This document shows positions 31,370-41,601 of a stretch of 64,000 nucleotides of DNA, piece after piece (position 1 is the first letter of the stretch; each line of letters starts with the position of its first letter). The translations under genes were made by a program, and so were the position numbers. The stretch is from Halotia branconii CENA392 (GTDB lineage Bacteria > Cyanobacteriota > Cyanobacteriia > Cyanobacteriales > Nostocaceae), in assembly GCF_029953635.1 (NCBI RefSeq), contig NZ_CP124543.1, positions 1,777,455 through 1,841,454 of the forward strand, written 5' to 3'. The notes beneath the pieces are model-generated. The model was not told the origin of the DNA. It saw only the letters and a program-made list of their open reading frames with translations, and ran no database searches.

Positions 31370-33769
31370 ATGAACATTCTTAGTCAACAACAAGCTTTTG
31401 GCTCACCGGGCATTGATCCTAGATGGACTCACGCTAATAAAGATGCAATCGGGACAGCTTACTCTACTTCCAGCCACGTTTGGTTTACCATTTGGAACGG
31501 TGTAATTACCGAAGTTTACCATCCTACAGTAGACACACCCCAGATTCGAGATTTGCAGTATCTAATTTCCGACGGTAAAAGCTTTTTCCACGAAGAGAAA
31601 CGCCATCTTGAATCAAAAGTAGAACATCTGTGGACTTATGGTTTAGGATACCGCGTTACTAATTCTGACCCAGAAGGACGTTATGCCATCATCAAAGAAG
31701 TAATCGCAGATCCACATTTATCGTGTATTTTACAACACACAAAAATCACAGGCGATCGCAATTTTATTTCCCAACTCCACATATATGCCTTGTGTGCGCC
31801 ACATCTAGAAGTTGGTGGGAGAGGTAATAATGGCTACGCTATAGAAATTAGTGGGCATTATGTTCTCACGGCCGAGAAAGATGGAAGATGGTTAGCATTG
31901 GGTGCAACAGTTCCCTTTACCCGTCTTTCTTGTGGTTACGTTGGTCAAAGTGATGGCTGGACAGATTTAGCTAGCAATTTCCAAATGGATTGGGAGTTTG
32001 ACAAAGCTTTAGATGGCAATATTGCTTTGACTGGAGAAATAAATCTAGATGGTAATAAAGAATTTACGTTAGGGCTAGCATTTGGGACAAATCTGCACAA
32101 TGCAATTTCCACATTGTTTCAGTCGCTGAATATTCCTTTTGCACAACAGAAGCAGCAATACAACGAACAGTGGAAGCGATCGCGCAATGATATCAAACCA
32201 TTAGAAAATATTTCCTATGATCAGGGAAAGTTATATCACAACAGCGTTAGTTTGTTATTGGCACATGAAGATAAAATTTATCCTGGTGCTTTAATAGCAT
32301 CTTTGGCAATTCCTTGGGGCGAAGCCAAAGACGACCAAGATCAAGGAGGATATCACCTTGTCTGGACGCGAGATATGGTTAGTAGTGTAGCAGGTTTAGT
32401 GGCTGCTGGAAAAAATGAGACAGCAGTGCGATCGCTGATTTATCTGGCCACTAGCCAACAAGAAGACGGTGGTTTTGCTCAAAACTTCTGGGTTGATGGT
32501 AAACCCTACTGGACGGGTATTCAACTAGATGAAGTAGCGTTTCCCATTCTTTTAGCATCGCTATTGCATCAAGAAAAAGCTTGCTCAAACTTCGACGTTT
32601 ATCCGATGGTTTTGAGGGCTGCGGGTTATTTAATTCGTCACGGCCCTGCTACCCAACAAGAACGCTGGGAAGAAAACAGCGGTTATTCACCCTCAACACT
32701 GGCATCTAATATTGCCGCCTTGATTTGTGCTGCTCAATTGGCTCGTGAACGTGAAGATAAAGTAACAGCAACGTTTATAGAAGAATACGCCGATTTTTTA
32801 GAATCTCATATTGAAGACTGGACAGTTACTACAGAAGGAACTCTGGTTCCTGGTATTAAACGGCACTATATTCGGATTACTCCTACAGATATTAATAATC
32901 CTCAACCCAACGAAAATCCCAATCAAGGAACTCTGTTCATTAGTAGTCAGCCGCCCGGTGAATCAGGAGAATTTCCGGCAAAAGAAATTGTCGATGGCGG
33001 GTTTTTACAATTGGTACGCTACGGCATTCGTCAAGCTAACGACCCAATTATTGTTGATTCTGTGAAAGTAATTGATGCAATCTTAAAAGTAGATACACCT
33101 TTTGGCTGTTGTTGGCATCGTTACAACCATGACGGCTACGGACAGCAAGAAGACGGCAGTCCTTACACAAGTTGGGGTAAAGGACGTGCTTGGCCTTTAT
33201 TAACAGGAGAACGAGGACATTATGAATTAGCTGCTGGTGGCGATGTCAAAACATATATCAAAGCAATGGAAGGATTTGCTTGTGATACTTGTTTGCTACC
33301 CGAACAAGTTTGGGATCAAGCAGATAAACCAGATGTACACATGTACTTAGGAAGATCAACAGGTTCTGCCATGCCTTTAATGTGGGCGCACTCGGAGTAT
33401 ATCAAGCTGTTACGGTCAACTGATGATGGACAGGTGTTTGATTTTATTCCAGAGGTGGCAAACCGCTATTTAGGCAAAAGAACTCAATGTAAATTGCTAG
33501 AAGTCTGGAAATTTAACCGTCAAATAGACAAAGTTAAAAAAGGTTATACATTACGGATTCAGGCTTTAGCATCTTTTCAATTGCATTGGTCAGATAATAA
33601 TTGGCATACAGTACAAGATACGCCTTCTACTGCTACAAAATTAGGTGTAAATTTTGTAGATATCCCGGTTTCGGCTCATCAGCAAAAACCAATCGATTTT
33701 ACCTTTTTCTGGATTGAAAGTAACAAATGGGAGCAACACAATTATACGGTTGCAGTTCAGGATAAGTAA
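31370..33769 (+). CDS. GH15 glucan 1,4-alpha-glucosidase / glucodextranase-like enzyme
   Basis: 799 residues without a signal peptide. An N-terminal beta-sandwich (about 1-270, beginning GSPGIDPRWTHANKDAIGTA) precedes a GH15 (alpha/alpha)6 catalytic domain with YHLVWTRDMVSSVAGLVAAG, the putative acid Glu in RWEENSGYSPSTLA and the putative base Glu in LLPEQVWDQADKP. It releases glucose from the non-reducing ends of alpha-glucans. With the debranching-type protein and the glucose dehydrogenase upstream it forms a plausible glucan-to-gluconate route inside the cell. The C-terminal ~100 residues form an extra small domain. Confidence 0.9.
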   Translation: MNILSQQQAFGSPGIDPRWTHANKDAIGTAYSTSSHVWFTIWNGVITEVYHPTVDTPQIRDLQYLISDGKSFFHEEKRHLESKVEHLWTYGLGYRVTNSDPEGRYAIIKEVIADPHLSCILQHTKITGDRNFISQLHIYALCAPHLEVGGRGNNGYAIEISGHYVLTAEKDGRWLALGATVPFTRLSCGYVGQSDGWTDLASNFQMDWEFDKALDGNIALTGEINLDGNKEFTLGLAFGTNLHNAISTLFQSLNIPFAQQKQQYNEQWKRSRNDIKPLENISYDQGKLYHNSVSLLLAHEDKIYPGALIASLAIPWGEAKDDQDQGGYHLVWTRDMVSSVAGLVAAGKNETAVRSLIYLATSQQEDGGFAQNFWVDGKPYWTGIQLDEVAFPILLASLLHQEKACSNFDVYPMVLRAAGYLIRHGPATQQERWEENSGYSPSTLASNIAALICAAQLAREREDKVTATFIEEYADFLESHIEDWTVTTEGTLVPGIKRHYIRITPTDINNPQPNENPNQGTLFISSQPPGESGEFPAKEIVDGGFLQLVRYGIRQANDPIIVDSVKVIDAILKVDTPFGCCWHRYNHDGYGQQEDGSPYTSWGKGRAWPLLTGERGHYELAAGGDVKTYIKAMEGFACDTCLLPEQVWDQADKPDVHMYLGRSTGSAMPLMWAHSEYIKLLRSTDDGQVFDFIPEVANRYLGKRTQCKLLEVWKFNRQIDKVKKGYTLRIQALASFQLHWSDNNWHTVQDTPSTATKLGVNFVDIPVSAHQQKPIDFTFFWIESNKWEQHNYTVAVQDK

Positions 33770-33834
33770 TAAATTTTGGCTCTATCAATACCAATACTTT
33801 TTTGCTCTTGATCGCTTGACTTTTAAGACAGTCG

Positions 33835-34986
33835 CTACTGAGGTGTTAGCCTTTGTAGAACTTGCTTTAAAACCATCGCTGTCCAATCAATATCAGCTAC
33901 AGTAATATCATGTCCCAATGTCATGCGAATCCCACCCAAGGCAGCTTTTTCAGAATAACCCATTGCTAAAAGTATAGGGCTGGGGTTAAGTTTACCACTG
34001 CGACAAGCAGCGCCAGCACTAATAGCAATACCAGCAAGGTTTAGTTGTCTTACCAAAGTTTTACCACTGAGTTTTTCCCCATCAGCGTGTTCTAGGCAAA
34101 AACTGACATGATGAGGTAAACGGTAATAGCGATCGCCTGTAGGTATTAAACCAGGAATATCAGCTAATTGAGCAAATAAGCGATCGCGTAACTGAATTAA
34201 CCTGGATGTTTCCGTAGATAATTCTACTGCCGCTAGTGTAGCTGCTACACCAAACCCAGCAATCGCAGGCACTGCTTGAGTCCCAGAACGCAGTCCCATT
34301 TCTTGTCCACCACCACAAATCAAAGGTACTAACTCTACACCAGGGCGCACATATAGCGCTCCTGCACCTTGCGGCCCATATAATTTATGACTAGAAATAC
34401 TCAGTAAATCAACTGGTAATTTTTCTACATTGATAGGCAAACGTCCCGCAACTTGCACTGCATCGGTGTGGAATAAAACCCCGTGGGATTTCGCAATATT
34501 TCCTAGTTCTTCAATTGGTTGTATAGTCCCGACTTCACTTTGACCGTAAATTACGGAAACTAAAGCAGTGTTATTTTGTAATGCAACTTCTAAATCTTGA
34601 GGGTTGACTCTACCTTTAGCATCTACCCCTAGACGTGTCACTTGCCAACCCCACATTTCTAGCAATCGTGCAGTTTCAGAAATTGCTGAATGTTCAACAT
34701 CAGAAATAATAATATGTTGAGGTGCAGTGTATGACCGGGTAATGCCCATGATTGCTTGATTGTCTGCTTCAGTACCACCGGAAGTAAAGATTACAGATTC
34801 CGATTTAGTGGCATTAATTAATCCTGCAACTTGAACCCTTGCTTGTTCTACAACCGTTGCAGCCCGTTGTCCCCACTCATGTAGGCTAGAAGGATTTCCC
34901 CACTGTTGGGCGAAGACTGCTTGCATTGCGGCGATCGCCTCTGGACGAGTGGGAGTAGTGGCACTGTGATCTAGATATATTTGCAT
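33835..34986 (-). CDS. Cysteine desulfurase (NifS/IscS family)
   Basis: 383 residues. A PLP enzyme that takes sulfur from cysteine for iron-sulfur clusters and thiolated molecules. PLP-binding His and Lys are visible in DVEHSAI and ISSHKLYGPQGAGALY, and the catalytic Cys in the loop SAGAACRSGKLNPSP, which is of the NifS/IscS-like (group I) type. No nif genes or iscU are adjacent, so it is probably a general enzyme or a paralogue. It converges on the GH15 gene; heptamer repeats follow its start at 34997-35033. Confidence 0.93.
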   Translation of the reverse strand: MQIYLDHSATTPTRPEAIAAMQAVFAQQWGNPSSLHEWGQRAATVVEQARVQVAGLINATKSESVIFTSGGTEADNQAIMGITRSYTAPQHIIISDVEHSAISETARLLEMWGWQVTRLGVDAKGRVNPQDLEVALQNNTALVSVIYGQSEVGTIQPIEELGNIAKSHGVLFHTDAVQVAGRLPINVEKLPVDLLSISSHKLYGPQGAGALYVRPGVELVPLICGGGQEMGLRSGTQAVPAIAGFGVAATLAAVELSTETSRLIQLRDRLFAQLADIPGLIPTGDRYYRLPHHVSFCLEHADGEKLSGKTLVRQLNLAGIAISAGAACRSGKLNPSPILLAMGYSEKAALGGIRMTLGHDITVADIDWTAMVLKQVLQRLTPQ

Positions 34987-34996
34987 AAATGCTTCA

Positions 34997-35033
34997 GGGG
35001 CTAGGGGCTAGGGGCTAGAAGCTAGGGGCTAGA
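34997..35033. repeat. Heptamer array of GGGGCTA type
   Basis: Four to five seven-base units of GGGGCTA, one changed to GAAGCTA. Same STRR class as the arrays near 45274 and 62267. Confidence 0.85.
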
Positions 35034-35156
35034 GAGTATAATTCCATCGATAAAAAACTGCTTTATTTGTTCTTACCTGTTCTCTGTTCCTGATGTTGGC
35101 ATACTCTTTTTTGGGAATGATAAATGTGTTCACTGCCAATTTTTTAGTAAATTACT

Positions 35157-36779
35157 GTGCAACTTTTTTTTAAGCGAAGAGATATTCTAATCTGTTTTTT
35201 GGTACTTGCGATCGCGGCTTGTCAACGAGTGCAGTCTTACAATAAGCGTCTCGCACCACTACCGCAAGACTCATTTGTTAAAGTTTACTTTAATCATTCC
35301 CAGTCTTCAGAATACAAAGAATCTTACCGTCAGCAAACCCGTCTTGGGGATGACTTAGAAAAACAAATTGTTGATGCCATTTCTCAAGCTAAATCCACAG
35401 TTGATGTTGCAGTCCAAGAGTTACGTTTACCCAAAATTGCTCAAGCACTCGCAGACAGACAACAAGCAGGAATTAAAGTCAGAGTCATTTTGGAAAATAC
35501 CTACAGCCGCCCTTGGAGTAGCTGGACACCTGAGGAAGTCAAAAAACTAGCACCAAGGGAACAAGAACGCTATCGTGAATTTCAGCAATTCGTAGACGTT
35601 AACAAAGATAATCAACTCAGCCCAGAAGAAATCAAAAATAGAGATGCACTGATTATTTTACAAAACGGCAAAATTCCTCAGATTGATGATCGAGCCGATG
35701 GTTCAGCAGGTAGTAGCTTGATGCATCACAAATTTGTGATTGTAGATAATCGCATTGTCATTATAACTTCAGCTAATTTTACGATGAGTGATGTTTTTGG
35801 AGATTTTACAAATTCTAGTAGTTTAGGAAATGCCAATAATTTATTGCAGATTGATAGCCCAGAATTGGCTTCCTTATTTACAGAAGAATTTAACATTATG
35901 TGGGGCGATGGGCCAGCAGGCAAATTAGATAGTAGATTTGGTGTTAAAAAACCACTGCGTTTACCAAAAACTATCACACTAAATCAAACCAAAATTACCG
36001 TACAGTTTTCACCTACTTCCCCGACTCAAACTTGGAGTAATAGCAGTAATGGTTTAATTGGCAAAACTTTAGATTCAGCTAACAAATCTATCGATATGGC
36101 ATTGTTTGTTTTTTCTGAACAGCGCCTTGCCAATATCTTAGAAAAACGTCATCAACAAAGTGTATCAATTCGCGCTTTAATTGATCCACAGTTCGCCTAT
36201 CGTCCTTATAGCGAAGCTTTAGATCTGATGGGGGTTGCTCTAAGTAATAAATGTAAATATGAAGTTGATAATCATCCTTGGAAAAAACCGATTACTACTG
36301 TAGGTGTGCCTACTTTAGCTAAAGGTGATTTATTACATCATAAGTTTGCTGTGATCGATAGCAAAAAAGTCATTACAGGCTCTCACAATTGGTCAGATGC
36401 TGCCAATAACGGTAACGATGAAACATTGATAATAGTGGAAAGTCCGACCGTTGCTGCTCATTATATACGTGAATTTGCCCGTCTCTATACAAAAGCTAAA
36501 CCTGGCTTACCACTAGCAATACAACAGAAAATCAAAACTCAAGAAAAAGAGTGCGCCCAGATTCAAGTTCCTTCGTCAATTGAAAATTTTAAAAAAGTCA
36601 ATATTAATATAGCAAACCGAGAAGAATTAGCAACTCTTCCTGGTGTAGGCAAAAAGTTAGCACAGCGAATAATTATTGCTCGTCAACAGCAAAAATTTTC
36701 ATCTTTGCAAGACTTAAAAAGAGTGCCGGGAGTTAGTAACAAAATGTTGGAAAAATGGAATGACTTAGTGACTTGGTAA
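35157..36779 (+). CDS. Phospholipase-D-like lipoprotein with EF-hand loop and C-terminal helix-hairpin-helix domain
   Basis: 540 residues from a GTG start. The N-terminus ends in LAIAAC (Cys22), a lipobox, so it is probably a membrane-anchored lipoprotein outside the cytoplasm. Two HKD half-sites are present: HHKFVIVDN at residues 190-198 and a second HHKFAVIDS near 395, each followed by a SxN/SHNW segment. Between strands of the first half, residues 147-158 read DVNKDNQLSPEE, a complete 12-residue EF-hand calcium loop. Residues about 482-540 (NIANREELATLPGVGKKLAQ and VPGVSNKMLEKW) are a ComEA-type helix-hairpin-helix DNA-binding domain. The set suggests a calcium-dependent extracellular nuclease, perhaps for DNA uptake or nutrient recovery, though phospholipase activity is not excluded. 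Confidence 0.85.
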   Translation: MQLFFKRRDILICFLVLAIAACQRVQSYNKRLAPLPQDSFVKVYFNHSQSSEYKESYRQQTRLGDDLEKQIVDAISQAKSTVDVAVQELRLPKIAQALADRQQAGIKVRVILENTYSRPWSSWTPEEVKKLAPREQERYREFQQFVDVNKDNQLSPEEIKNRDALIILQNGKIPQIDDRADGSAGSSLMHHKFVIVDNRIVIITSANFTMSDVFGDFTNSSSLGNANNLLQIDSPELASLFTEEFNIMWGDGPAGKLDSRFGVKKPLRLPKTITLNQTKITVQFSPTSPTQTWSNSSNGLIGKTLDSANKSIDMALFVFSEQRLANILEKRHQQSVSIRALIDPQFAYRPYSEALDLMGVALSNKCKYEVDNHPWKKPITTVGVPTLAKGDLLHHKFAVIDSKKVITGSHNWSDAANNGNDETLIIVESPTVAAHYIREFARLYTKAKPGLPLAIQQKIKTQEKECAQIQVPSSIENFKKVNINIANREELATLPGVGKKLAQRIIIARQQQKFSSLQDLKRVPGVSNKMLEKWNDLVTW

Positions 36780-36981
36780 CTATTAAACTCTGAAGATTGA
36801 ATTTCAAACTTCACAACTTATTGACATGAAATTGACATTGTTGTGTGAGCTATTTTTAAAAAAGAGAATTTAAAAGTCAGAAATTAGATTTTTACTAATT
36901 TTCAACCTCTGAAAGTCCTAATTTTAGCCAATTAATTGATGTATTAAAACTATTAAAAGTTTAGATATTTTCTAGATTAAC

Positions 36982-37022
36982 TTAATGCATTAAATAACCT
37001 TTTTTTAACCTCTTATTAATTT
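36982..37022 (+). promoter_or_regulatory. Pho-box-like tandem repeat upstream of the PhoX-like gene
   Basis: Eight-base units spaced by three bases: TTAATGCA-tta-AATAACCT-ttt-TTTAACCT-ctt-ATTAATTT. The cyanobacterial Pho box bound by SphR/PhoB-type regulators is such a series of CTTAACCT-like units with an 11-base period. Two units fit well and two weakly. The series ends 81 bases before the start codon of a predicted alkaline phosphatase. Confidence 0.6.
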
Positions 37023-37103
37023 GAAAAAAGCTGTTTCTCCCAGATAATTGATGCTGGCAATTTGCAAGAAATTAAGCCTTAACCAAAATTTAGGGAGTAT
37101 ACA

Positions 37104-38363
37104 TTGAATCTATCGAGACGTGAGTTTTTTACCCTGGCAGGGGCATCGGCTACAGGTGCTGTCTTTCTATCTCCCTTGCAAGCATTCTATGCTAAACCCG
37201 CGATCGCTGCCGGCCCCTACGGCAATTTAGTGACCGACCCCAACGGAGTATTAGATTTGCCAGCTGGATTCACCTACCGCAGACTGTCCGAAACAGGTCA
37301 AACAATGAGTGATGGTTACAAAGTACCCGGTGGTCATGATGGTATGGGTGCTTTTGCCGGATCTAATGGCAATACGATTCTAATTCGCAATCACGAACTT
37401 GCTCCTTCTGCTAGCAATGGTGTGGGCGCTCCCAGTAGCAACAAGTACAACACAAATGCGAGAGGCGGTTGTACTAAATTGGTTGTTAATTCTTCCCGCA
37501 ACTTGGTAAGCCATAGAGGAGTCCTAGCAGGAACCATTCGCAATTGTGCTGGTGGCCCTACGCCTTCAGGATCATGGTTAACCTGCGAAGAAACCTTTGA
37601 AACCAATAACAACAAGAAGCACGGTTATGTGTTTGAGGTTCCCAGTAGCGCCAATACTTTCGTTACCCCCGTTCCACTAACCGCTATGGGGCGTTTTAAT
37701 CACGAGGCGGCCGCTGTAGACCCTAACACAGGGTATATCTACATGACAGAAGACCGGAGTAATGGATTGTTCTACCGTTTCGTCCCTAACCAAAGCAACA
37801 ACCTGAGTGCTGGCGGTTTGCTATACGCCTTAAAGATTACAGGTATGTCTGGAGTCAACACAGCTACAGGTTTCCCCAAAAATACGCCTAAGGCGGTGGA
37901 ATGGGTACGGATTAACAATCCTGACCCCTCTTCTGATACCGTCAGAACAGAAGGTTATAACAAAGGGGCTGCTAGGTTTTCAGGTGGGGAAGGCATCTTT
38001 TATGGTAGTGGTTATGTCTACTTCACTTGCAAGAGTGGGAGTAGTTCTGGCAACGGGCAGATCTGGCGTTATTCGCCCACTAACAATACTGTTGAACTTT
38101 ATATTGAACCTAACAATTCTGGCGTGCTAGACAATCCAGACAATCTTGTGGTTTTCCCCAACCGTGACATTTTCCTCTGTGAAGATGGGGATGGAACGGA
38201 TTGCATTTTAGGTATCACTCCTAGTGGCAGTCTTTACAAATTTGCTAAGAATGCCCTCAATACATCAGAGTTCGCTGGGGTCTGCTTCTCCCCCGATGGT
38301 CAAACGATGTTTGTCAACATGCAGAGTCCAGGAATAACCTTTGCTATCTGGGGTCCCTGGTAA
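37104..38363 (+). CDS. PhoX-like alkaline phosphatase (DUF839) with Tat signal
   Basis: 419 residues from TTG, with AGGGAG seven bases upstream. LSRREFFTLAGASATGAVFL is a twin-arginine signal, so the folded protein goes to the periplasm or outside. The PhoX/DUF839 family is a calcium- and iron-dependent phosphatase fold; visible family stretches are LPAGFTYRRLSETG, IRNHELAPSASNG, SWLTCEETFETN and AVDPNTGYIYMTEDRSNGLF. At ~420 residues it is shorter than the ~600-residue PhoX of proteobacteria, as are many cyanobacterial relatives. The Pho-box-like repeats upstream support induction under phosphate limitation. Confidence 0.85.
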   Translation: MNLSRREFFTLAGASATGAVFLSPLQAFYAKPAIAAGPYGNLVTDPNGVLDLPAGFTYRRLSETGQTMSDGYKVPGGHDGMGAFAGSNGNTILIRNHELAPSASNGVGAPSSNKYNTNARGGCTKLVVNSSRNLVSHRGVLAGTIRNCAGGPTPSGSWLTCEETFETNNNKKHGYVFEVPSSANTFVTPVPLTAMGRFNHEAAAVDPNTGYIYMTEDRSNGLFYRFVPNQSNNLSAGGLLYALKITGMSGVNTATGFPKNTPKAVEWVRINNPDPSSDTVRTEGYNKGAARFSGGEGIFYGSGYVYFTCKSGSSSGNGQIWRYSPTNNTVELYIEPNNSGVLDNPDNLVVFPNRDIFLCEDGDGTDCILGITPSGSLYKFAKNALNTSEFAGVCFSPDGQTMFVNMQSPGITFAIWGPW

Positions 38364-38879
38364 ACATACATCCTGTTTCAACCCAGTCAGGGTACAGAGT
38401 GATTACCCTGGCTGAACTCCTACCGTAACTCCTTGATCCAATCTGCAAAGCGGGATCATGTTCCCCTTGGTAACAATACTTGAGCGTTGCATAAATGCGG
38501 GATGAATTGAGCTTGTTCACCAATAGTAAACCTAAATTTTTTGTACCTTTGCGCCTACCCTGCGGGTACTCCTGCGGAGAACTCGTAAGAATAGCCGCTA
38601 CCACGTCTATGCGCGAAACTAAAGTTACTTGTGCATAAGTCCTGAGAACTTCAAAAAACCTCCGCGTACCTTTGCGTTAAATAAAGGTATAGTTTTGTGC
38701 AGCTTTACAAATAAATAGTATTAGGTAATTTTTACCTAACTCTTAAACAGTAATATTTTCGTGCAAAATCAAGTGAGTACAAACTTTTCACTATAATTAA
38801 TCAATAAATCAATCTCTTCCCCTGCTAGCGTGAATCATAATTTGATTTAGCAACTCCCAAATTTTCCAAAGGGGTTGCG
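38364..38879. other. 516-base gap between phoX-like gene and lpdA
   Basis: No credible gene. It contains degenerate repeat pieces (GCCTACCCTGCGGGTACTCC, GTGCATAAGTCCTGAGAACTT and CCTCCGCGTACCTTTGCGTT) of types scattered in Nostocales. The last 100 bases must hold the lpdA promoter; AAAGGGG at 38868-38874 is followed at five bases by a TTG. Confidence 0.5.
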
Positions 38880-38933
38880 TTGATTGCTGGTCAAGTTGAG
38901 AATAAATTAGGCGAAGCACACGGGGAAACTAAC

Positions 38934-40361
38934 GTGAGTCATGGATTTGATTACGATTTAGTGATTATAGGCGCTGGCGTAGGCGGACATGGCGCAGCCC
39001 TACACGCCGTCAGCTGCGGTCTGAAGACAGCGATTATCGAAGCAGCGGACATGGGAGGAACCTGTGTCAACCGAGGCTGCATTCCATCTAAGGCTTTACT
39101 AGCAGCATCTGGACGTGTGCGGGAATTGCGTAACGCCCACCACCTCAAGTCGCTGGGCATTCAAGTCAGCAATGTGGAGTTTGATCGCCAAGCGATCGCT
39201 GATCATGCGGGCAATCTAGTAGCGAAACTCCAAGGTGACTTAACCAATAGCCTCAAACGTCTGGGAGTCGATATTATCAGGGGTTGGGGAAAAGTTGCTG
39301 GGACGCAAAAAGTCACTGTAACCGGGGATGGGAGTGAAAAAACCATTACAGCCCAAGATATTATCCTAGCTCCTGGTTCTGTACCTTTTGTACCTCCAGG
39401 CATTGAAGTAGATGGAAAAACTGTCTTTACTAGCGACCAAGGCGTTAAATTAGCATCTCTCCCAGAATGGGTAGCGATTATTGGTAGTGGTTACATCGGC
39501 TTGGAATTTTCTGATGTTTACTCGGCTTTGGGCTGTGAAATCACGATGATTGAAGCCCTAGATCAGTTAATGCCAGGATTTGACCGTGATATTGCCAAAC
39601 TTGCAGAACGGGTGTTGATTACTCCCCGCGATATTGAAACCAAAGTAGGGATTTACGCCAAAAAAGTCATCCCAGGTTCACCTGTGGTGATTGAATTGGC
39701 AGATTTCAAAACCAAGGAAGATGTTGATGTCATCGAAGTGGATGCTTGCTTAGTGGCTACAGGACGCATCCCCGCAACCAAAAATCTCGGTTTAGAATCT
39801 GTGGGTGTAGAACCAGACCGACGAAACTTTATCCCTGTTGACGATCGCATGGCAGTGTTGTCAGCAGGTGAAGTCGTACCTCATTTATGGGCAATTGGCG
39901 ACGCAAACGGCAAAATGATGTTGGCTCATGCCGCTTCTGCTCAAGGCATTGTCGCCGTAGAAAATATCGTCGGGCGATCGCGTGTGGTAGACTATCGCAG
40001 CATTCCCGCCGCCGCATTTACCCACCCAGAAGTTAGCTATGTCGGGATGACGGAAACAGCCGCCAAGGAATTAGGACAAGCCGAGGGCTTTGAAGTGGCA
40101 GTTAGCAAAAGTTACTTCAAAGGTAATTCCAAAGCATTGGCAGAAAATGAATCCGATGGTATAGCCAAGGTTGTATATCGCAAAGACACTGGTGAAGTCT
40201 TGGGTGTGCATATTTTTGGAATGCACGCCGCCGATTTAATTCACGAAGCATCCGCAGCGATCGCCAACCGTCAATCTGTTAATAGCCTCGCTCATTTGGT
40301 TCACGCCCATCCCACCCTTTCGGAAGTGCTGGACGAAGCCTATAAGCGAGCGGTCGCCTAG
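38934..40361 (+). CDS. lpdA: Dihydrolipoamide dehydrogenase (E3)
   Basis: 475 residues from GTG 38934 ([20 protein letters not shown]), the N-terminus I expect for cyanobacterial LpdA. A TTG at 38880 with a good ribosome binding site would add 18 residues and cannot be excluded. Features: FAD-binding [10 protein letters not shown], redox disulfide [19 protein letters not shown]-binding [20 protein letters not shown], and the C-terminal [14 protein letters not shown] with the active-site His-Glu. It reoxidises lipoamide of pyruvate dehydrogenase and the glycine cleavage system. trpC follows after a repeat-filled gap. Confidence 0.95.
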   Translation: MSHGFDYDLVIIGAGVGGHGAALHAVSCGLKTAIIEAADMGGTCVNRGCIPSKALLAASGRVRELRNAHHLKSLGIQVSNVEFDRQAIADHAGNLVAKLQGDLTNSLKRLGVDIIRGWGKVAGTQKVTVTGDGSEKTITAQDIILAPGSVPFVPPGIEVDGKTVFTSDQGVKLASLPEWVAIIGSGYIGLEFSDVYSALGCEITMIEALDQLMPGFDRDIAKLAERVLITPRDIETKVGIYAKKVIPGSPVVIELADFKTKEDVDVIEVDACLVATGRIPATKNLGLESVGVEPDRRNFIPVDDRMAVLSAGEVVPHLWAIGDANGKMMLAHAASAQGIVAVENIVGRSRVVDYRSIPAAAFTHPEVSYVGMTETAAKELGQAEGFEVAVSKSYFKGNSKALAENESDGIAKVVYRKDTGEVLGVHIFGMHAADLIHEASAAIANRQSVNSLAHLVHAHPTLSEVLDEAYKRAVA

Positions 40362-40599
40362 AAGAAGCAGAGGGGCAGGGAGCAGGGGGAAAGAAGCAGG
40401 GGAGCAGGGAGCAGGGAGCAGGGGGAAAAAGAGAAAGAGGTAATTTTTTTCATACCCCGGTCGTTGATCTTGTCCTGAGTTTCGACTGCGCTCAACTACC
40501 GCGTAGTCCAAGGGCGTAGCCGAAGTGTACACCCCGCCCCAATGCCCCATGCCCCATGCCCAATGCCCCATTTTCCATGCCCCATTCTTAATTTTTAAT
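40362..40599. repeat. Mixed dispersed repeats between lpdA and trpC
   Basis: Purine-rich AGAAGCAGGGGAGCAGGGAG arrays (about 40363-40425), the GAGAAAGAGGTAATTTTT segment shared with 2552 and 7322, a CTGAGTTTCGACTGCGCTCA repeat fragment (about 40474-40493), and CCCCATG/CCCAATG heptamers (about 40536-40590). The open frame that runs through this region into trpC is created by the repeats. Confidence 0.85.
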
Positions 40600-41511
40600 A
40601 TGCAAATCCGTCGCCGTTCACCAAATCCAGCGATTAATGTTTCTATTTTGTGTTATCAGACTGCTTTACCCAATGCAGCACCAAATAATATTTTAGAAGA
40701 GATAGTTTGGCACAAAGAAATAGAAGTTGACCAAATGCGGGAAAAGCGACCTTTGCGGGAATTGCAGAAACAAGCACTTACCGCACCGCCAACTCGTGAT
40801 TTTATCGCCGCTTTACGGCAAGGCAAAACAAATCCAGCATTAATTGCAGAAGTAAAAAAAGCTTCTCCTAGTAAAGGAGTTTTACGAGCAGATTTTGACC
40901 CAGTAGCGATCGCTTTATCCTATCAACAAGGTGGTGCTAGTTGTCTTTCTGTGTTGACAGATGTCAAGTTTTTTCAAGGTGGATTTGATAATTTAGCAAA
41001 GGTTCGTGCCACCGTAGATTTACCCTTACTATGTAAGGATTTTATCATTTATCCTTATCAAATGTACTTGGCTCGGATTCAAGGTGCAGATGCCGTTTTA
41101 TTGATTGCGGCTATTCTTAGCGATCAAGATCTGCAATACTTTATCAAAATTGCTAATGCCCTCAAGATGGCAGCTTTGATTGAAGTTCACGATTTAGTAG
41201 AACTTGACCGTGTACTAGCTTTAGATGGTGTATCTTTAGTAGGAATTAATAATCGCAATTTAGAAGATTTCTCTGTTGACTTGCAAGCTACTTGCCAGCT
41301 GTTAGCAGCCAGAAATACTCAACTACAGCAACGAAATATTTTAGTTGTGAGTGAATCGGGACTACATAGCCGAGATGATTTAAATGTAGTAGAAAAAGCA
41401 GGTGCATCCGCAGTTTTAATTGGAGAATCTTTAGTTAAACAACCAAATCCAGAGCTGGCGATCGCTAATCTCTTCTCTAAATCTTCATCTCCAACTACCT
41501 CAAGCCACTAA
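40600..41511 (+). CDS. trpC: Indole-3-glycerol phosphate synthase
   Basis: 303 residues from ATG 40600; an upstream in-frame ATG at 40525 lies in repeat DNA and is rejected. The TIM-barrel signatures are complete: [20 protein letters not shown] (catalytic Glu and Lys), [32 protein letters not shown] and [12 protein letters not shown]. It closes the indole ring in tryptophan synthesis. The ~40-residue N-terminal extension before the barrel is usual in cyanobacteria. No other trp genes are close. Confidence 0.95.
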   Translation: MQIRRRSPNPAINVSILCYQTALPNAAPNNILEEIVWHKEIEVDQMREKRPLRELQKQALTAPPTRDFIAALRQGKTNPALIAEVKKASPSKGVLRADFDPVAIALSYQQGGASCLSVLTDVKFFQGGFDNLAKVRATVDLPLLCKDFIIYPYQMYLARIQGADAVLLIAAILSDQDLQYFIKIANALKMAALIEVHDLVELDRVLALDGVSLVGINNRNLEDFSVDLQATCQLLAARNTQLQQRNILVVSESGLHSRDDLNVVEKAGASAVLIGESLVKQPNPELAIANLFSKSSSPTTSSH

Positions 41512-41601
41512 CAAAATACGTATTGATTGTGTCACAATTTATTAGCAAGAGACAAATTTTTTCTAATACAAAATCCCACATTGAAATCTTAAGTTAACTA
41601 C

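Noticed and set aside
38344..38604. Minus-strand 86-codon open frame after the PhoX-like gene
   Set aside because: It lies in degenerate repeat DNA and overlaps the end of the phosphatase gene; no recognisable protein features.
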